Notes: a model not told the origin generated them from the sequence alone. 64,000 bases of DNA from CAWACP01 sp963780655 (GCA_963780655.1 CAWACP010000006.1:248001-312000); one strand, 5' to 3'. Positions 32,262 to 42,136 are shown, counted from the stretch's first letter. Numbers and translations are program-made.

Positions 32262-33712
32262 GCCCCGTATCCTCCGCCCACGCGTATGCCGTGAAAGCGT
32301 GACGGGCTTGCGCCGTGCCCGGTGCCCATCACCTGCTCCGGCTGTCCTTTGCCGCAGTTAGGAACGCCCCACAGCGTCCAGTGATCGCGGCCGGCAATCC
32401 GCTCGCACGCATTCCAGAAATCGGTGGTGATGCCGCTGTAAGTGGGGTTGCGCAGCATGCGAATGCGCTTGCCGTCGCGCATCTCCCAGGCGATCTCGCA
32501 CCCAAACTGAAAGTTGTAGCGTTTATCGTCGATGGACCAACTCCGGTTGGTCTCCATGTAAATCGCGTGGGGCGAGTCGAAGACTTCGTCGAGCGTGTGC
32601 GGGCCAGGCAGCAGGCTCACGTTGGTCATCCGGATCAGCGGCAGGCGCGACCACGAGGCCGCGCGCATGGTTCCGTTCGAGCGCGCCAGACCGGCCACCG
32701 GCGCCGTTTCGCGCGATGCCAGGTAACCGGTGAACCGGCCATCGCGAATCACGTCGATGCGTTGGGCCGGCACGCCCTCGTCATCGAAGCTGAATGTGCC
32801 GAGACCGGGTCCGTGCTCGACGCGCGCATCGGCAACGGCATTCACGATCTCCGATCCATAACGGAGCGACCCGAGGCGGTCGAGCGTGAGGAAGCTCATG
32901 CCCGCATAGTTCGCCTCCGACCCGAGCACGCGATCGAGCTCGATGGGATGGCCGATGGATTCATGTATCTGCAGCGCCAGTTGGCTGCTGTCGACAATCA
33001 GGTCGAAGACGCCCTCCGGGCACTGATCGGCCGAGTGCAAAGCGACCGCCTCTTCCGCTACGCGTGGCGCGTGCGAGAGCAGCGACAATTCGTTCACCAG
33101 CTCGTAGCCCCTGAGCTGGCTCTGACCGCCGAACGAGTTCGGATACGAGCGTTTCTGGATCTCATTGCCGCGGAAGCTCCAGGCCTCGAAGCCGGCCTGG
33201 CTTGTGGTGCGTGTCTGGTCGATGAGACTTCCGAGGGACGACGCGAACACCTGCCGTGTGCGCACGAAGTGCATGTTCGTCTCGGCCAGCGTTACGCCGG
33301 CATTGCGGCGCAGTTCGGCATCGATAGCCAGCAGGAGTCCGAGCTGCTCCTCCAGGCCGACCGAGAAAGGGTCGATGGCGCAGGGCGATTCCCACGTATC
33401 CTCGTACTTGTCTTCGGGCGCCAGACGGACATCGGCCTTCTTCGCCAGAGCGCTCGACCGCGCGATGGACACGGCGCGCGCGGCGGCCTCGCTGATCCCC
33501 GCCGCAGACAGATCGCCGGTGGCGGCGAACCCCCACGCGCCATCCGCGATGACGCGTAACCCGATACCGGTGGACTCGGATGCGTTCAGATGCCCGGTGC
33601 GGCCGTTCTTTGTGCCCAGCGCGCGATCGCGCACGTGCTCCACACGGACATCGGCGTACGAAACGCCAGGCGCGAGCGCTGCATCAAGCGCCCGGAGTGC
33701 CAGATCCTGCAT
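32258..33712 (-). CDS. tldD: TldD-family metalloprotease subunit
   Basis: 484 residues with the catalytic signature LQIHESIGHPIELDR (HExxxH, about residue 249), which binds the metal, and the family C-terminal YNFQFGCEIAWEMRDGKRI. With TldE it forms the protease pair. The N-terminal RALGTKNGRTGHLNASES region is typical of the substrate-cavity half. No ribosomal-peptide precursor is recognisable next to it, so a housekeeping role is more likely than peptide maturation. Start ATG at 33712. Confidence 0.91.
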   Translation of the reverse strand: MQDLALRALDAALAPGVSYADVRVEHVRDRALGTKNGRTGHLNASESTGIGLRVIADGAWGFAATGDLSAAGISEAAARAVSIARSSALAKKADVRLAPEDKYEDTWESPCAIDPFSVGLEEQLGLLLAIDAELRRNAGVTLAETNMHFVRTRQVFASSLGSLIDQTRTTSQAGFEAWSFRGNEIQKRSYPNSFGGQSQLRGYELVNELSLLSHAPRVAEEAVALHSADQCPEGVFDLIVDSSQLALQIHESIGHPIELDRVLGSEANYAGMSFLTLDRLGSLRYGSEIVNAVADARVEHGPGLGTFSFDDEGVPAQRIDVIRDGRFTGYLASRETAPVAGLARSNGTMRAASWSRLPLIRMTNVSLLPGPHTLDEVFDSPHAIYMETNRSWSIDDKRYNFQFGCEIAWEMRDGKRIRMLRNPTYSGITTDFWNACERIAGRDHWTLWGVPNCGKGQPEQVMGTGHGASPSRFHGIRVGGGYGA

Positions 33713-33749
33713 GAATTACAGTGTCGCGCGTTCCGGGGTACACGCGGCT

Positions 33750-34910
33750 TCAAGCCACGTCTGCAGGCCGAAGGCCTGCTCCACTGGACTGCAGCATTTG
33801 TGGTGCAGGCGTTTTCGCCTGCAGCAGCGACTCGTTCAGTCGCATCAAAGACGCCACGACGCCATCGCCGGCGAGCTCAGGCTCCTGGCCCACGATGTCG
33901 AAGAATGCGTCGACGACTTTGGGATCGAAATGCTTGGCGCGTTCCGAGCGGATCAGCGCCAGTGCGTCGGAGAGAGGCCATGCGGGCTTGTAAGGCCGCT
34001 CATGCGTGAGCGCATCGAAGACGTCCACCAGCGCCACGATGCGTCCGGACAAAGGGATCTCCTCGCCGCTCAGACCGAACGGATAGCCCCCGCCATCCCA
34101 TCGCTCGTGATGCGTCGTGGCAATCTGCTCGGCCATCTGCAGCAGGGCGGAACGGCTCCCGGAGAGAATCTCTCCGCCCATACGCGCGTGCTCGCTCATG
34201 ATGGCGCGCTCGTCGCCGTTGAGCGGAGCAGGCTTGAGCAGGACTGCGTCCGGAACCCCGATCTTGCCCACGTCGTGCAACGGCGCGGCCAGCCGCAGCA
34301 GTTCGGCGATGGCGTCCGGAAACCCGAGCGCCCTGCCCAGACGCGCCGAGAGCCATCCCACGCGCCGGGCGTGCTCGCCGGTGGCATCGTCACGGTATTC
34401 AGACGCCCGCGCCAGAATCTGAACCGTTTCCCGCTGCGCCTGTTCCAGTTCGTACGTCCTCTCACTGACCTTCTGCTCGAGTAACTCGTTCTGCTCGTGG
34501 AGCGTGAGGTGAAGCCGCCGGGTTTCCAGCAAATTGCCGATACGCAGCAGAAGTTCGGGAATATCGAACGGCTTTCCCACGAAATCCCGCGCTCCCACCG
34601 CCAGCGCCCGGCGCCGCGCCTCCGCCGAGAGATTCGCCGTCAGTACCACAATGGGCACGAAGGCATCCCGGGGGATGTGTGGCTTCAGTTGTTCCATTAC
34701 CTCGAAGCCGTCCATCCACGGCATCATCAGGTCGATGAGCAGGAGGTCGGGGCGATGGGTCAGATACATAGGCACTGCTTCGCGGGAATCCCTGGTGGTA
34801 ATGCGGTTCCGGTACCCTGCCCCCTCGAGCGTTGCATCCAGAAGCGCAACGTTCGAGTCCTGATCGTCCACGATCAGGATGCCGGCATCATATGGATCCG
34901 ATTTCAGCAT
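33750..34910 (-). CDS. response regulator with HD-GYP domain
   Basis: 386 residues. The receiver domain (about 9-125) has ILIVDDQDSN and phospho-acceptor D60 in LLLIDLMMPWMDG. A coiled linker (about 145-170) leads to an HD-GYP domain (about 170-355) with LAAPLHDVGKIGVPD and HHERWDGGGYP, the metal- and c-di-GMP-binding motifs of active phosphodiesterases. Start at MLKSDPYDAG, two bases after the kinase stop codon, so the kinase upstream is the probable partner. The last ~25 residues (LLQAKTPAPQMLQSSGAGLR...) are encoded by a dispersed palindromic repeat at 33761-33823. Confidence 0.92.
   Translation of the reverse strand: MLKSDPYDAGILIVDDQDSNVALLDATLEGAGYRNRITTRDSREAVPMYLTHRPDLLLIDLMMPWMDGFEVMEQLKPHIPRDAFVPIVVLTANLSAEARRRALAVGARDFVGKPFDIPELLLRIGNLLETRRLHLTLHEQNELLEQKVSERTYELEQAQRETVQILARASEYRDDATGEHARRVGWLSARLGRALGFPDAIAELLRLAAPLHDVGKIGVPDAVLLKPAPLNGDERAIMSEHARMGGEILSGSRSALLQMAEQIATTHHERWDGGGYPFGLSGEEIPLSGRIVALVDVFDALTHERPYKPAWPLSDALALIRSERAKHFDPKVVDAFFDIVGQEPELAGDGVVASLMRLNESLLQAKTPAPQMLQSSGAGLRPADVA
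33761..33823. repeat. dispersed palindromic repeat at the 3' end of the HD-GYP gene
   Basis: CTGCAGGCCGAAGGCCTGC, a 24-nt spacer beginning TCCACTGG, then GCAGGCGTTTTCGCCTGCAG. Read on the minus strand it has the same two palindromes, in the same order, as the MITE core at 17925-18053 and the copy in the M28 gene. The outer inverted ends are missing. Confidence 0.8.
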
Positions 34911-34912
34911 AG

Positions 34913-37441
34913 TTATACCGCGCACGCCGCTGCCTGGGGATCGGACCGCACCCGGTCGGGATTGTCGCGGCAGACGGGCAGTTCGAGCCAGAAGGTGCTG
35001 CCGCGGCCAGCTTCGCTTGACATGCCGATACGGCCGCCCATGCCCTCCAGCAGCCGTTTCGAAAGCGCCAGACCTATACCGGTTCCTTCGATGCCGGTCT
35101 GCTCCGCCCCGAGCCGCTCGAAGTAATGGAACAGCAGTCCGGCCTTTTCGGGCGGAATCCCCACCCCGGTGTCGCGGACCGAGATGCGGACGAACTCGCC
35201 CTTCGGTTCAACCGAAATGAAGACCTTTCCACCCGCTTCGTTGTACTTCACCGCATTGGTGAGCAGGTTCAGCAATGCCTGGCGCAGCCGCTGCCGGTCG
35301 GCAAGGATAAGCGTGCGCCCGCTGTGCGGTTCGACATGAATACTCACTTTTCCGCCATCGGCCGCGGACTGGACCAGAGCCACAACCTCGGCCACCGCGT
35401 CGCTCACCTGCACCGGCTGGATGGAAATGGACAGCCGTCCTGTTTCCATGCGCCCGACATCCAGAAGGTCGTCGAGCAGCGCCAGCAAATGCGACCCACC
35501 CTTCAGAATGTGGCCCAGCATTTTCCGTTGTTTTGGCTCGTCAACCTGCATCTCGAGCAGTTGCGCGAAGCCGAGGATGGCGTTCATGGGCGTGCGCAGC
35601 TCGTGACTCATGCGCGACAGAAACTGGCTCTTCGCGGCATTAGCTTGTTCCGCCTCGCGCCGGGCGCGCTCCCGTTCCTCCTGCGCGCGCTTCAGCTCGG
35701 AAATGTCGCGGGCAACCGTCGAAATGAATTCGATGCTTCCGCCCTGGTCGCGGTGCGCCATTACCAGCTGCGATACCGGGATCTCCTGTCCGCCGGCGTC
35801 GAGCAGCGCCGTTTCGCCCAGCCATGACCCTTTCTCCTTCGCCGTGGGCAGCGCTTCGTTCCGGATTTTCTGCATCGCCCAGGCCGGATGTACCCTGGCC
35901 ATCTCGTACATGTTCGCGGGGCCGCTTCTGGATATCCCCGTCATCCGCAATCCTTCGCGGTTGATATACCAGGCGTGCGCCTGCCCGTCGGAAATCGCGA
36001 CAAAGTCGCGCGTGGTGTCCAGAATGGCGGCCAGTTGGGCGCGCTCGCGTTCCAGCGCCTCTCGTTCGGTGATGTCGTGGAAGATTCCTACGTAGCCGGT
36101 CACGGCTCCCGCGGCGTCGTGAATGGCCGTTACCGAGACCTGCACGCGCACGCAGGCGCCGTCGCTGCGCACATACGTGCTTTCACGCTCGTCGATGCAG
36201 CCGGCTCGCGCCATAATCGACAGGCTCTCGAAATCCGGCGCCACCGGATGTCCGAGTTCGCTCGACAGCAGAGCCGCGCGAGCCTGGATATCTTCGGGCC
36301 GGTAAAATAGCGCCGGAGTGGCCCGGCCGACAACTTCAGCGGCGGCGTAACCGAGCAGTTTCTCCGCAGCGCGGTTGAACAGCCGGATGACGCCCTCGGA
36401 GTCGGTCGCCACAATGGAGTAGCCGCTGTTGTCCAGAATGGCCTTCTGCAGGGAGAGCGTCTCGTGCAGCGCAGCCTCGGTCATCCTGTGTCTGGTGACA
36501 TCGACGCACGCGCCACGCAGCAGGATCGTCTTGCCGTTCTCGTCCGCGATCGGACCGCCTACCGTCAGCACATACCGCACGCTGCCGTCGGGAAACGCCA
36601 TACGCAGATCGTTTTCGAACGGCTCCTTCCGCTCGATTGCGGAAACGATCGTCCCCAGCGTCTTCTCCCTGCTGGCCGCATCCTGTCTCTCCAAATACGT
36701 CGCGAAGGCGGCTTTGGCCGATTCGCTGGGGTCCAGATCCATAATCCGGAACATCTCCGGGGTCCAGATGTGCTCTCCGGTGCGCAGGTCGTACTCGAAA
36801 TAGCCAATTTGCGCGAGTTGCTGCGCCGCCGCCAGACGATCGCGGCTGAGTTGTAGCGCCTTCTCCGCGTTCTTCTGGCTGGTAATGTCCCGGAAGATCG
36901 CAAGCGACCCGGCAAAGGATCCTCTTTCGTGGAACTGCGGCGCGGCTGTCACCACGATGATGGCCCGGCGCCCGTCAGGCCGGGTGATCTCGCACTCATA
37001 GGTCCCGCTGGCGCCTCGCCGCCGTTCCGCCGTCTGCTCCCGAAACAACAGACACGTCTGCTCATCGATGAAATCGAGCAGGCTCCTGCCTGCCAGCGTT
37101 CCCGGCGGCACTCCAAAGATCTCCTCGGCCGCCGGGTTCGCAAATGTGAAGACCTCCCGCGGGTCCACCGCCGCGATCCCCGCCGCCTGGCCTCGTACCA
37201 GGGAGGCGTATCGCTCCTCGCTCGTACGCAGTTTCCGCTCGATGCGGCCGCGCTCGAGGTTTTCGCGCAGCAGCAACATGACGGCAATGACGGCAAGCAG
37301 GGTGGCAGACACGTGCATCGCCCAGTCCATCGCCGTGTGCGGCGATTCCAGTACCAACGCGAAGCGGACGACAACGACGTAGACGACAGCGATAACCGCC
37401 AGAATCAGGCTGAGCCTGGTTCGCCTGTTATCTGTCTGCAC
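34913..37441 (-). CDS. multi-PAS sensor histidine kinase
   Basis: 842 residues. Two membrane helices (about 10-28 and 42-60) anchor the N-terminus. Four PAS/PAC units follow (about 70-600); recognisable pieces include VDPREVFTFANPAAEEIFGV and ATDSEGVIRLFNRAAEKLLG. HisKA has H613 in RMSHELRTPMN, and the HATPase domain has NAVKYNEAGG, RDTGVGIPPEKAG and GTGIGLALSKRL. There is no receiver domain; the HD-GYP response regulator begins two bases after its stop codon, so phosphotransfer to that protein and control of c-di-GMP are likely. The ligand is unknown. Confidence 0.93.
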   Translation of the reverse strand: MQTDNRRTRLSLILAVIAVVYVVVVRFALVLESPHTAMDWAMHVSATLLAVIAVMLLLRENLERGRIERKLRTSEERYASLVRGQAAGIAAVDPREVFTFANPAAEEIFGVPPGTLAGRSLLDFIDEQTCLLFREQTAERRRGASGTYECEITRPDGRRAIIVVTAAPQFHERGSFAGSLAIFRDITSQKNAEKALQLSRDRLAAAQQLAQIGYFEYDLRTGEHIWTPEMFRIMDLDPSESAKAAFATYLERQDAASREKTLGTIVSAIERKEPFENDLRMAFPDGSVRYVLTVGGPIADENGKTILLRGACVDVTRHRMTEAALHETLSLQKAILDNSGYSIVATDSEGVIRLFNRAAEKLLGYAAAEVVGRATPALFYRPEDIQARAALLSSELGHPVAPDFESLSIMARAGCIDERESTYVRSDGACVRVQVSVTAIHDAAGAVTGYVGIFHDITEREALERERAQLAAILDTTRDFVAISDGQAHAWYINREGLRMTGISRSGPANMYEMARVHPAWAMQKIRNEALPTAKEKGSWLGETALLDAGGQEIPVSQLVMAHRDQGGSIEFISTVARDISELKRAQEERERARREAEQANAAKSQFLSRMSHELRTPMNAILGFAQLLEMQVDEPKQRKMLGHILKGGSHLLALLDDLLDVGRMETGRLSISIQPVQVSDAVAEVVALVQSAADGGKVSIHVEPHSGRTLILADRQRLRQALLNLLTNAVKYNEAGGKVFISVEPKGEFVRISVRDTGVGIPPEKAGLLFHYFERLGAEQTGIEGTGIGLALSKRLLEGMGGRIGMSSEAGRGSTFWLELPVCRDNPDRVRSDPQAAACAV

Positions 37442-37997
37442 GTATAGTCTTTTCGCTCATCCGAGAGAGAATCCCTTACGGCGAAGCCCCTGGATGAGCG
37501 CCGATTTGTACCGACGGAGGATTACGTTTAAGTCAGACCGGCTGACGTGTGTTTGTGGAATCGGCAACTTACAATCCGTGATTGGGCTCTCAGCCTGCGG
37601 AAACGGGTCTTATCGCCCCGCAGCAGCCTTCAACCGGACGTTCCGGCAGCGCTCGAGCGCCGCGGTTCGGAGGAGATGCGGCGCTCTCCGGTTCAGAAAT
37701 ATCCCGACAACCAGGGGAAGTGTGGGCTCACGGAGAGCCGGTCTGTGACTGAGTCTCGCCCTGGGCCTGTGGTGCGGGTTGCCGGCCCACCCTGTCGTGA
37801 TCGAGACCGCGTCCACGGCGAAACCATCCGAGCGGACGCCCGGCCCGATCGATTCGCCATGTTCGACGTCACTGCACCCTCATACGCGTCAGCGACAGCC
37901 GTGCTTCCCGGCAATGATATGATTTGGGAACCGCCGGGGCCGCACGCGGTCTAAGCATGTGGCGCTCGCAATCGTCTGCGGCGGCACTCGCCCCTAC
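37442..37997. other. intergenic region without recognisable gene
   Basis: About 555 bp between the divergent PAS kinase and the membrane protein gene. Open frames here are short, overlap on both strands and show no family similarity or good ribosome sites. No tRNA, terminator or known repeat copy was found. It presumably holds the two divergent promoters. Confidence 0.5.
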
Positions 37998-39677
37998 ATG
38001 AAGGAAACGAGTAACCGAATCGTCAGCATCGTCCTCATCCTCTCGGTCCTCTCCGTTGCGTTCGTGGTGCTTCGATGGCCCGTCGTCCCGAGCCAGGATG
38101 GTCCGATGCACCTGTACTATGTCGATATTGCGCGTGAGTCGTTCACCGCGCACTCGCCCTACGCTGGATATTACGCGCTGCGGAGTGTTCTTCCACCGTA
38201 TCTCTTCCACTATGCTTTTCTCGCTGCCCTCGACCAGTGGCTCGATCCTGTGTGGGCCGAAAAGACGCTCCTGATCCTCTATATATTTGCAGCCGTAACC
38301 GGTCTTGTTTTTCTGGCCGGCGCGGTCGGAGCTCGCGCGCCCGCTCTGGCCGGCCTCAGCGGCATCCCGTTCGTCCTGAACTGGACCGTGATCATGGGCT
38401 TTATCAACTTCAATCTGGGTTGTGCGATGTGCCTGTTCCTGATCGGCGTCTGGTTGCGCTTTCATACGGCCTTCACGCCACGAAGGCGCATCGTCTTTGC
38501 GCTGCTGTTTTTTCTGATGGCCTCCATGCACCCGGTTCCGGTGGCGCTGTTCATGCTGTTCGTGTTCGTCCATGCGCTCTGCCTGAACGCTCCCCTCATC
38601 CGGCGCGGCAGCTTCGGCCCGGTCGCGGCCGCCGTCGTCAGAATGCTCATCTTTCCGAGCCTGTTGTGTGTTCCCATCGCGCTGTGGGTGGCGGCCATCG
38701 ACTTCGGAACTCCCACGCCGCCTCCGGTCTCGAACGGCCCGGGCGTTATTGGGCGGATGATGGAGGGCGTCCTGATGTGGATCGAGGCGCCCCTGAACAC
38801 GCACCTCTACCGGTATGAGATGCTCGGTTTCCTTGCCCTGCTGGCGGTGCTCGGATGGATGGCTTTCCGCGGGCGGCGTATGTCGCCCGCGCTAAGCAGC
38901 ATTCTGGCGACGGCCATCGTCTGCTGGTTCCTCTACCTCGTCGTGCCCGGAGGCATCGCCGGAAACTCGTTCTTCCCGGTCCGCTTCCTCGTCTTCAGCC
39001 TGCTGCTCCTCGTCGTTGTCGCGAGCGTTTGCGCGTCAGAGTCCCGGCGGTTTCTCTTCGCGGCAGCGGTGCTGAGTCTGGCAGCCGGCATCACTCTGAT
39101 CGTGCAATTCGACCGCGGACTAACCCCGCCTGCCCGCGAAATCGCCGGCGATATCCGGGCGCTTCCTCCGGTAAAAGAACAGGCCAGAGGCGTCCTTGTT
39201 TCGTTCGGAAACACGGATTATTGCGGCCATTGTACGGAAAAGCCGCTCATGCTCGCCGGCGTGCAATACTTCCGGCTCCGGCGAGCGATATTAATGAACG
39301 GCATATGGGTCAGATTTCCGATGACCGTTGTGGATACTCGCGTGAAGCACCCGTGGGATGGCACTCCGGCGCTGGAGATGGGCCAGTACCTGCTGTCCGA
39401 CTCTGCTCAGGCGCCGCCGTTCGACTTCCTGATCGTTGAAGGCTCCCGGTCGGATCCCGAGGTTCGCGCGGGAGTCGGCGCACTGGAGCGAAAGTACGGA
39501 CTGCGGGAGGTTCCCTCTGACGCGAGCTATCTGGAAATGCTGGTCAGGCCCGCGGACTATTCACGACTGTTCGCGAACCCTCCAGGCTCGGCTCACTCGA
39601 ACGCAACCTCAACCGGAATGGTCTCTCCGAGCGGACTGATCTTCAGCCCGATGGTCGCTTTCGGCGGAGGAGCGTAA
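37998..39677 (+). CDS. polytopic membrane protein, glycosyltransferase-like topology
   Basis: 559 residues from MKETSNRIVSIVLIL; the frame opens 13 codons earlier, but this start gives a direct N-terminal helix. About ten to eleven membrane helices occupy residues 8-390. A conserved-looking SQDGPMHLYYVDIARE follows the first helix: acidic residues in the first periplasmic loop are typical of GT-C/PMT-like glycosyltransferases and related families, but I cannot assign the family with confidence. The last ~170 residues are soluble. Its 3' end overlaps the convergent secreted-protein gene by 85 bp, so one of the two termini may be mis-set. Confidence 0.7.
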   Translation: MKETSNRIVSIVLILSVLSVAFVVLRWPVVPSQDGPMHLYYVDIARESFTAHSPYAGYYALRSVLPPYLFHYAFLAALDQWLDPVWAEKTLLILYIFAAVTGLVFLAGAVGARAPALAGLSGIPFVLNWTVIMGFINFNLGCAMCLFLIGVWLRFHTAFTPRRRIVFALLFFLMASMHPVPVALFMLFVFVHALCLNAPLIRRGSFGPVAAAVVRMLIFPSLLCVPIALWVAAIDFGTPTPPPVSNGPGVIGRMMEGVLMWIEAPLNTHLYRYEMLGFLALLAVLGWMAFRGRRMSPALSSILATAIVCWFLYLVVPGGIAGNSFFPVRFLVFSLLLLVVVASVCASESRRFLFAAAVLSLAAGITLIVQFDRGLTPPAREIAGDIRALPPVKEQARGVLVSFGNTDYCGHCTEKPLMLAGVQYFRLRRAILMNGIWVRFPMTVVDTRVKHPWDGTPALEMGQYLLSDSAQAPPFDFLIVEGSRSDPEVRAGVGALERKYGLREVPSDASYLEMLVRPADYSRLFANPPGSAHSNATSTGMVSPSGLIFSPMVAFGGGA

Positions 39678-40402
39678 TTCTGCGCCGGGGGCGGCGTCCA
39701 GTGAATGCGCAGCGTGACCGTGTCGCCGCCGGCAACCTTAGCCGGATTCGGATCGATGGTCAGTCCTCCGGGCAGGTCGCCGACGATGCTGATCGTGAAC
39801 GGCGCTTTGCCGGTGTTGCTCACACGCACCTCGGCGCCGCTGTCCGCGTGCGCTTTGACCTTGACCTGCTGGGGCGTAACGGACACAAGGCTCTGTATCT
39901 GGCGGAGCACCGCGCTGGGATCGGGTGGAGTAGCATCGGGGGCGTCAGGCGCATGGGCGCGCGGATCGACCTGAATGCTCTTGCCGAACACAGTATCCAC
40001 GCTGATCCGCGGCGGCAGGTACCAGTCCCACGCGCCGTTTTCCACTTTCCAGTAGCTGGTAACCGGCGCCGTTTCGGGAATTGAATGGCCCTGAAAGTTG
40101 AAGGTAGACTTTACCAGGATCACTACAGTGGCCTTCGAGTAGTCGTCGGTGTAGTTGATCTTGCCGATGGTGAACGCACCGTAGTGCGGCTTCTGCATCT
40201 CGAAGAACGGATCCTGGCTGTCTTCGGCCACCATGGGCACGGCGTCGCGATACCTGCGGTCCACAAAGCACTGATAGAACTGCTGCACGCGGTCGCGCAG
40301 GGCTTCCTCCACGCCGGGAGGGGCTTTCTCGAATATGGTGGACTGCGCGCCGAGCATGGCAGCGCACACGGGCAATAACACGATCGCTCGATACACGCTC
40401 AT
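39593..40402 (-). CDS. secreted hypothetical protein with C-terminal beta domain
   Basis: 269 residues. The signal peptide MSVYRAIVLLPVCAAMLGAQ is followed by an NTF2/SnoaL-like helical start (ALRDRVQQFYQCFVDRRYRD) and a WYLPPRISVDTVFG segment, then a proline-rich linker (about 160-175) and a C-terminal Ig-like beta domain (NTGKAPFTISIVGDLPGGLT). Similar acidobacterial proteins are of unknown function. The C-terminal 28 codons overlap the opposite-strand gene. Confidence 0.7.
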   Translation of the reverse strand: MSVYRAIVLLPVCAAMLGAQSTIFEKAPPGVEEALRDRVQQFYQCFVDRRYRDAVPMVAEDSQDPFFEMQKPHYGAFTIGKINYTDDYSKATVVILVKSTFNFQGHSIPETAPVTSYWKVENGAWDWYLPPRISVDTVFGKSIQVDPRAHAPDAPDATPPDPSAVLRQIQSLVSVTPQQVKVKAHADSGAEVRVSNTGKAPFTISIVGDLPGGLTIDPNPAKVAGGDTVTLRIHWTPPPAQNYAPPPKATIGLKISPLGETIPVEVAFE

Positions 40403-40459
40403 GTGTTTATGACGAAGGAGCCGTCGATTCGGTCTGAATTACCCGCCGGCGGGAGCAAT

Positions 40460-40533
40460 TGGCTGGGAGGCAGGGACTCGAACCCCGATACGCAGATCCA
40501 GAGTCTGCAGTCTTACCATTAGACGACCTCCCA
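40460..40533 (-). tRNA. tRNA-Gln (anticodon CUG)
   Basis: Read on the minus strand, acceptor TGGGAGG pairs with CCTCCCA, followed by discriminator G and encoded CCA. The D arm contains TAATGGTAAGA, the anticodon stem is GCAGA/TCTGC around loop CTCTGGA, giving CUG for codon CAG, and the T arm contains GGTTCGAGTCC. The folding is complete, 74 nt, and the acceptor end matches bacterial tRNA-Gln. Confidence 0.95.
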
Positions 40534-40562
40534 GTGCTCAACCGGTATTTTATCATGCAACA

Positions 40563-40584
40563 GTAGAGCAGGCTTTCAGCCAGC
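40563..40584. repeat. short palindromic repeat GTAGAGCAGGCTTTCAGC-type
   Basis: GTAGAGCAGGC-TTTCA-GCCAGC, between the tRNA and the ppx stop codon. Close copies are at 57371-57392, 58492-58513 and, inverted, 50537-50558, all at the 3' ends of genes. Confidence 0.75.
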
Positions 40585-40591
40585 AGTCCCC

Positions 40592-42136
40592 TCAGCTCGC
40601 CTTCGACAGCGCAGCCCGAGATAGTGCCAGCGGCATGTTGTATACCTGGCGGAACTGATCGGCAACCGCCTCGGCGGCCCACAACTCAAGATCGACCGTT
40701 CCGGTCGATCGCAGCGTGAGCGATACCATTCCATCGCGCGGCACCGCCTCTATCGCTTCGACGCGCTGCTCATGGCTCCGGTCGAGCGAATCGGCCAGCC
40801 GGAGAAGCGGGGTCAGCAGCAGAACCGTTCGCTTGTCGTCGGGCGAGAGCGCCTGATAAGCCGTGTGACGCGAGGCCGGCATGGACTTGCGGTGATACCG
40901 GCACAGCATCCCGATCATCTGCCGCTCGGCATCCGTGAACCCCGGCATGTCGGAGTTCTCCACCAGATACTGCGAATGCTTGTGATGGCTGGAATCGCTG
41001 ACGTAATGTCCGATGTCGTGCAGGAGCGCCGCGGCCTCCAGCAGACGGCCGAACGCTGCCGGCAGACGATGCAACGGCTCGAGCTGGTGGAAGAGCTCCA
41101 GCGCGAGCGACGCCACCTTGCGCACGTGCGGCAGGGGCGCCGCGTAGCGTCTGGCCATATCCTCGGCGGTGCGCCGCTGATCCCGGCTGAGCACAGACTG
41201 TTCCCTGCCCGCCCCGCGAGCCCACAAATCCGCGATGATGCCGTCGCGCACTCCGGCAGCCGAATAGTACATCGCCGGCGCCTGAAACAGCTCCAGCGTT
41301 CTGAGGAATGCCGCCGTTCCGGCCACGATGATCTCCGCCCGCCGTGGGCCGATCCCCTGCGATTTTCTGCGCTCCGCCAGGTTCTGCGTCGAAATCTCGC
41401 GATAGAAACGGCGCACCTGCGGCGTAGTGGCGCGCATCCGGTCGGCGGCATCGCGCTTCGGGCGTGGGATGCGGTTCACGGCGCACACGATGGCGGCGGC
41501 CGTGGCCGAGGTCGCGATAACTCGATCGAACTGCCGCGGGCCGATGCGCCGTAACGCCGGCCCCAGCTTCTCCTCGATGTACTCGTCCACCCGGTGCAGC
41601 TCTTCCGCCGACGGCGGATCGTGCTTCAGAAACACTTCAGTCAGGCGCACCGCGCCGAGCGGTTTCGAATACGCCGACCCGAGGTCGCCGCGCTCGCTGA
41701 GGATCAGCTCCATGCTGCCGCCGCCGACATCCACAATGAGGACGCGCTTCTGCGGATGCGGCCAGCGGGACTGCACGCCCAGATGTACCAGCCGCGCCTC
41801 CTCCTGGCCGGAGATGGTTTCAACGCGCGTGCCCAGCGCGGTGGATGTGCGGTCCAGGAACTCCTGCCGGTTGTATGCGTCCCGGACGGCCGAAGTCGCA
41901 ACGGCCCGCACCGCCAGCACGTCCAGTTTCTTATAGGTCTGGGCCATGCGGGAAAGCACGTCGCACACCAGTTGGAGGGCATCCTCGCTCACCCGGCCGT
42001 ACTGAAAGACGCTGGCGCCAAGCCGCGTCACCTGCCGGTCTTCGGCGAGTGTGCGGGTCTGGCCGGAAGCGTCCACTTCAGCCGCGAGCATGCGAACCGA
42101 GTTGCTGCCGACATCGACGGCGGCGTACCGTGGCAT
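40592..42136 (-). CDS. Ppx/GppA exopolyphosphatase with C-terminal HD domain
   Basis: 514 residues from MPRYAAVDVGSNSVRMLAAE; the longer upstream frame lacks similarity. The ASKHA-fold phosphatase domain (1-300) shows the phosphate-1 motif DVGSNS and VLIVDVGGGSMELIL; the C-terminal HD domain shows EAAALLHDIGHYVSDSSHHKHSQYL. The architecture is that of proteins that hydrolyse polyphosphate and/or pppGpp, linking phosphate storage with the stringent response; which substrate dominates cannot be told. No polyphosphate kinase is in the window. Confidence 0.92.
   Translation of the reverse strand: MPRYAAVDVGSNSVRMLAAEVDASGQTRTLAEDRQVTRLGASVFQYGRVSEDALQLVCDVLSRMAQTYKKLDVLAVRAVATSAVRDAYNRQEFLDRTSTALGTRVETISGQEEARLVHLGVQSRWPHPQKRVLIVDVGGGSMELILSERGDLGSAYSKPLGAVRLTEVFLKHDPPSAEELHRVDEYIEEKLGPALRRIGPRQFDRVIATSATAAAIVCAVNRIPRPKRDAADRMRATTPQVRRFYREISTQNLAERRKSQGIGPRRAEIIVAGTAAFLRTLELFQAPAMYYSAAGVRDGIIADLWARGAGREQSVLSRDQRRTAEDMARRYAAPLPHVRKVASLALELFHQLEPLHRLPAAFGRLLEAAALLHDIGHYVSDSSHHKHSQYLVENSDMPGFTDAERQMIGMLCRYHRKSMPASRHTAYQALSPDDKRTVLLLTPLLRLADSLDRSHEQRVEAIEAVPRDGMVSLTLRSTGTVDLELWAAEAVADQFRQVYNMPLALSRAALSKAS

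Noticed and set aside
32258..33712. TldD/TldE as maturation protease of a ribosomal peptide cluster
   Set aside because: No small precursor gene, modification enzyme or dedicated exporter operon is linked; the MATE gene upstream is a separate unit. A housekeeping role is more likely.
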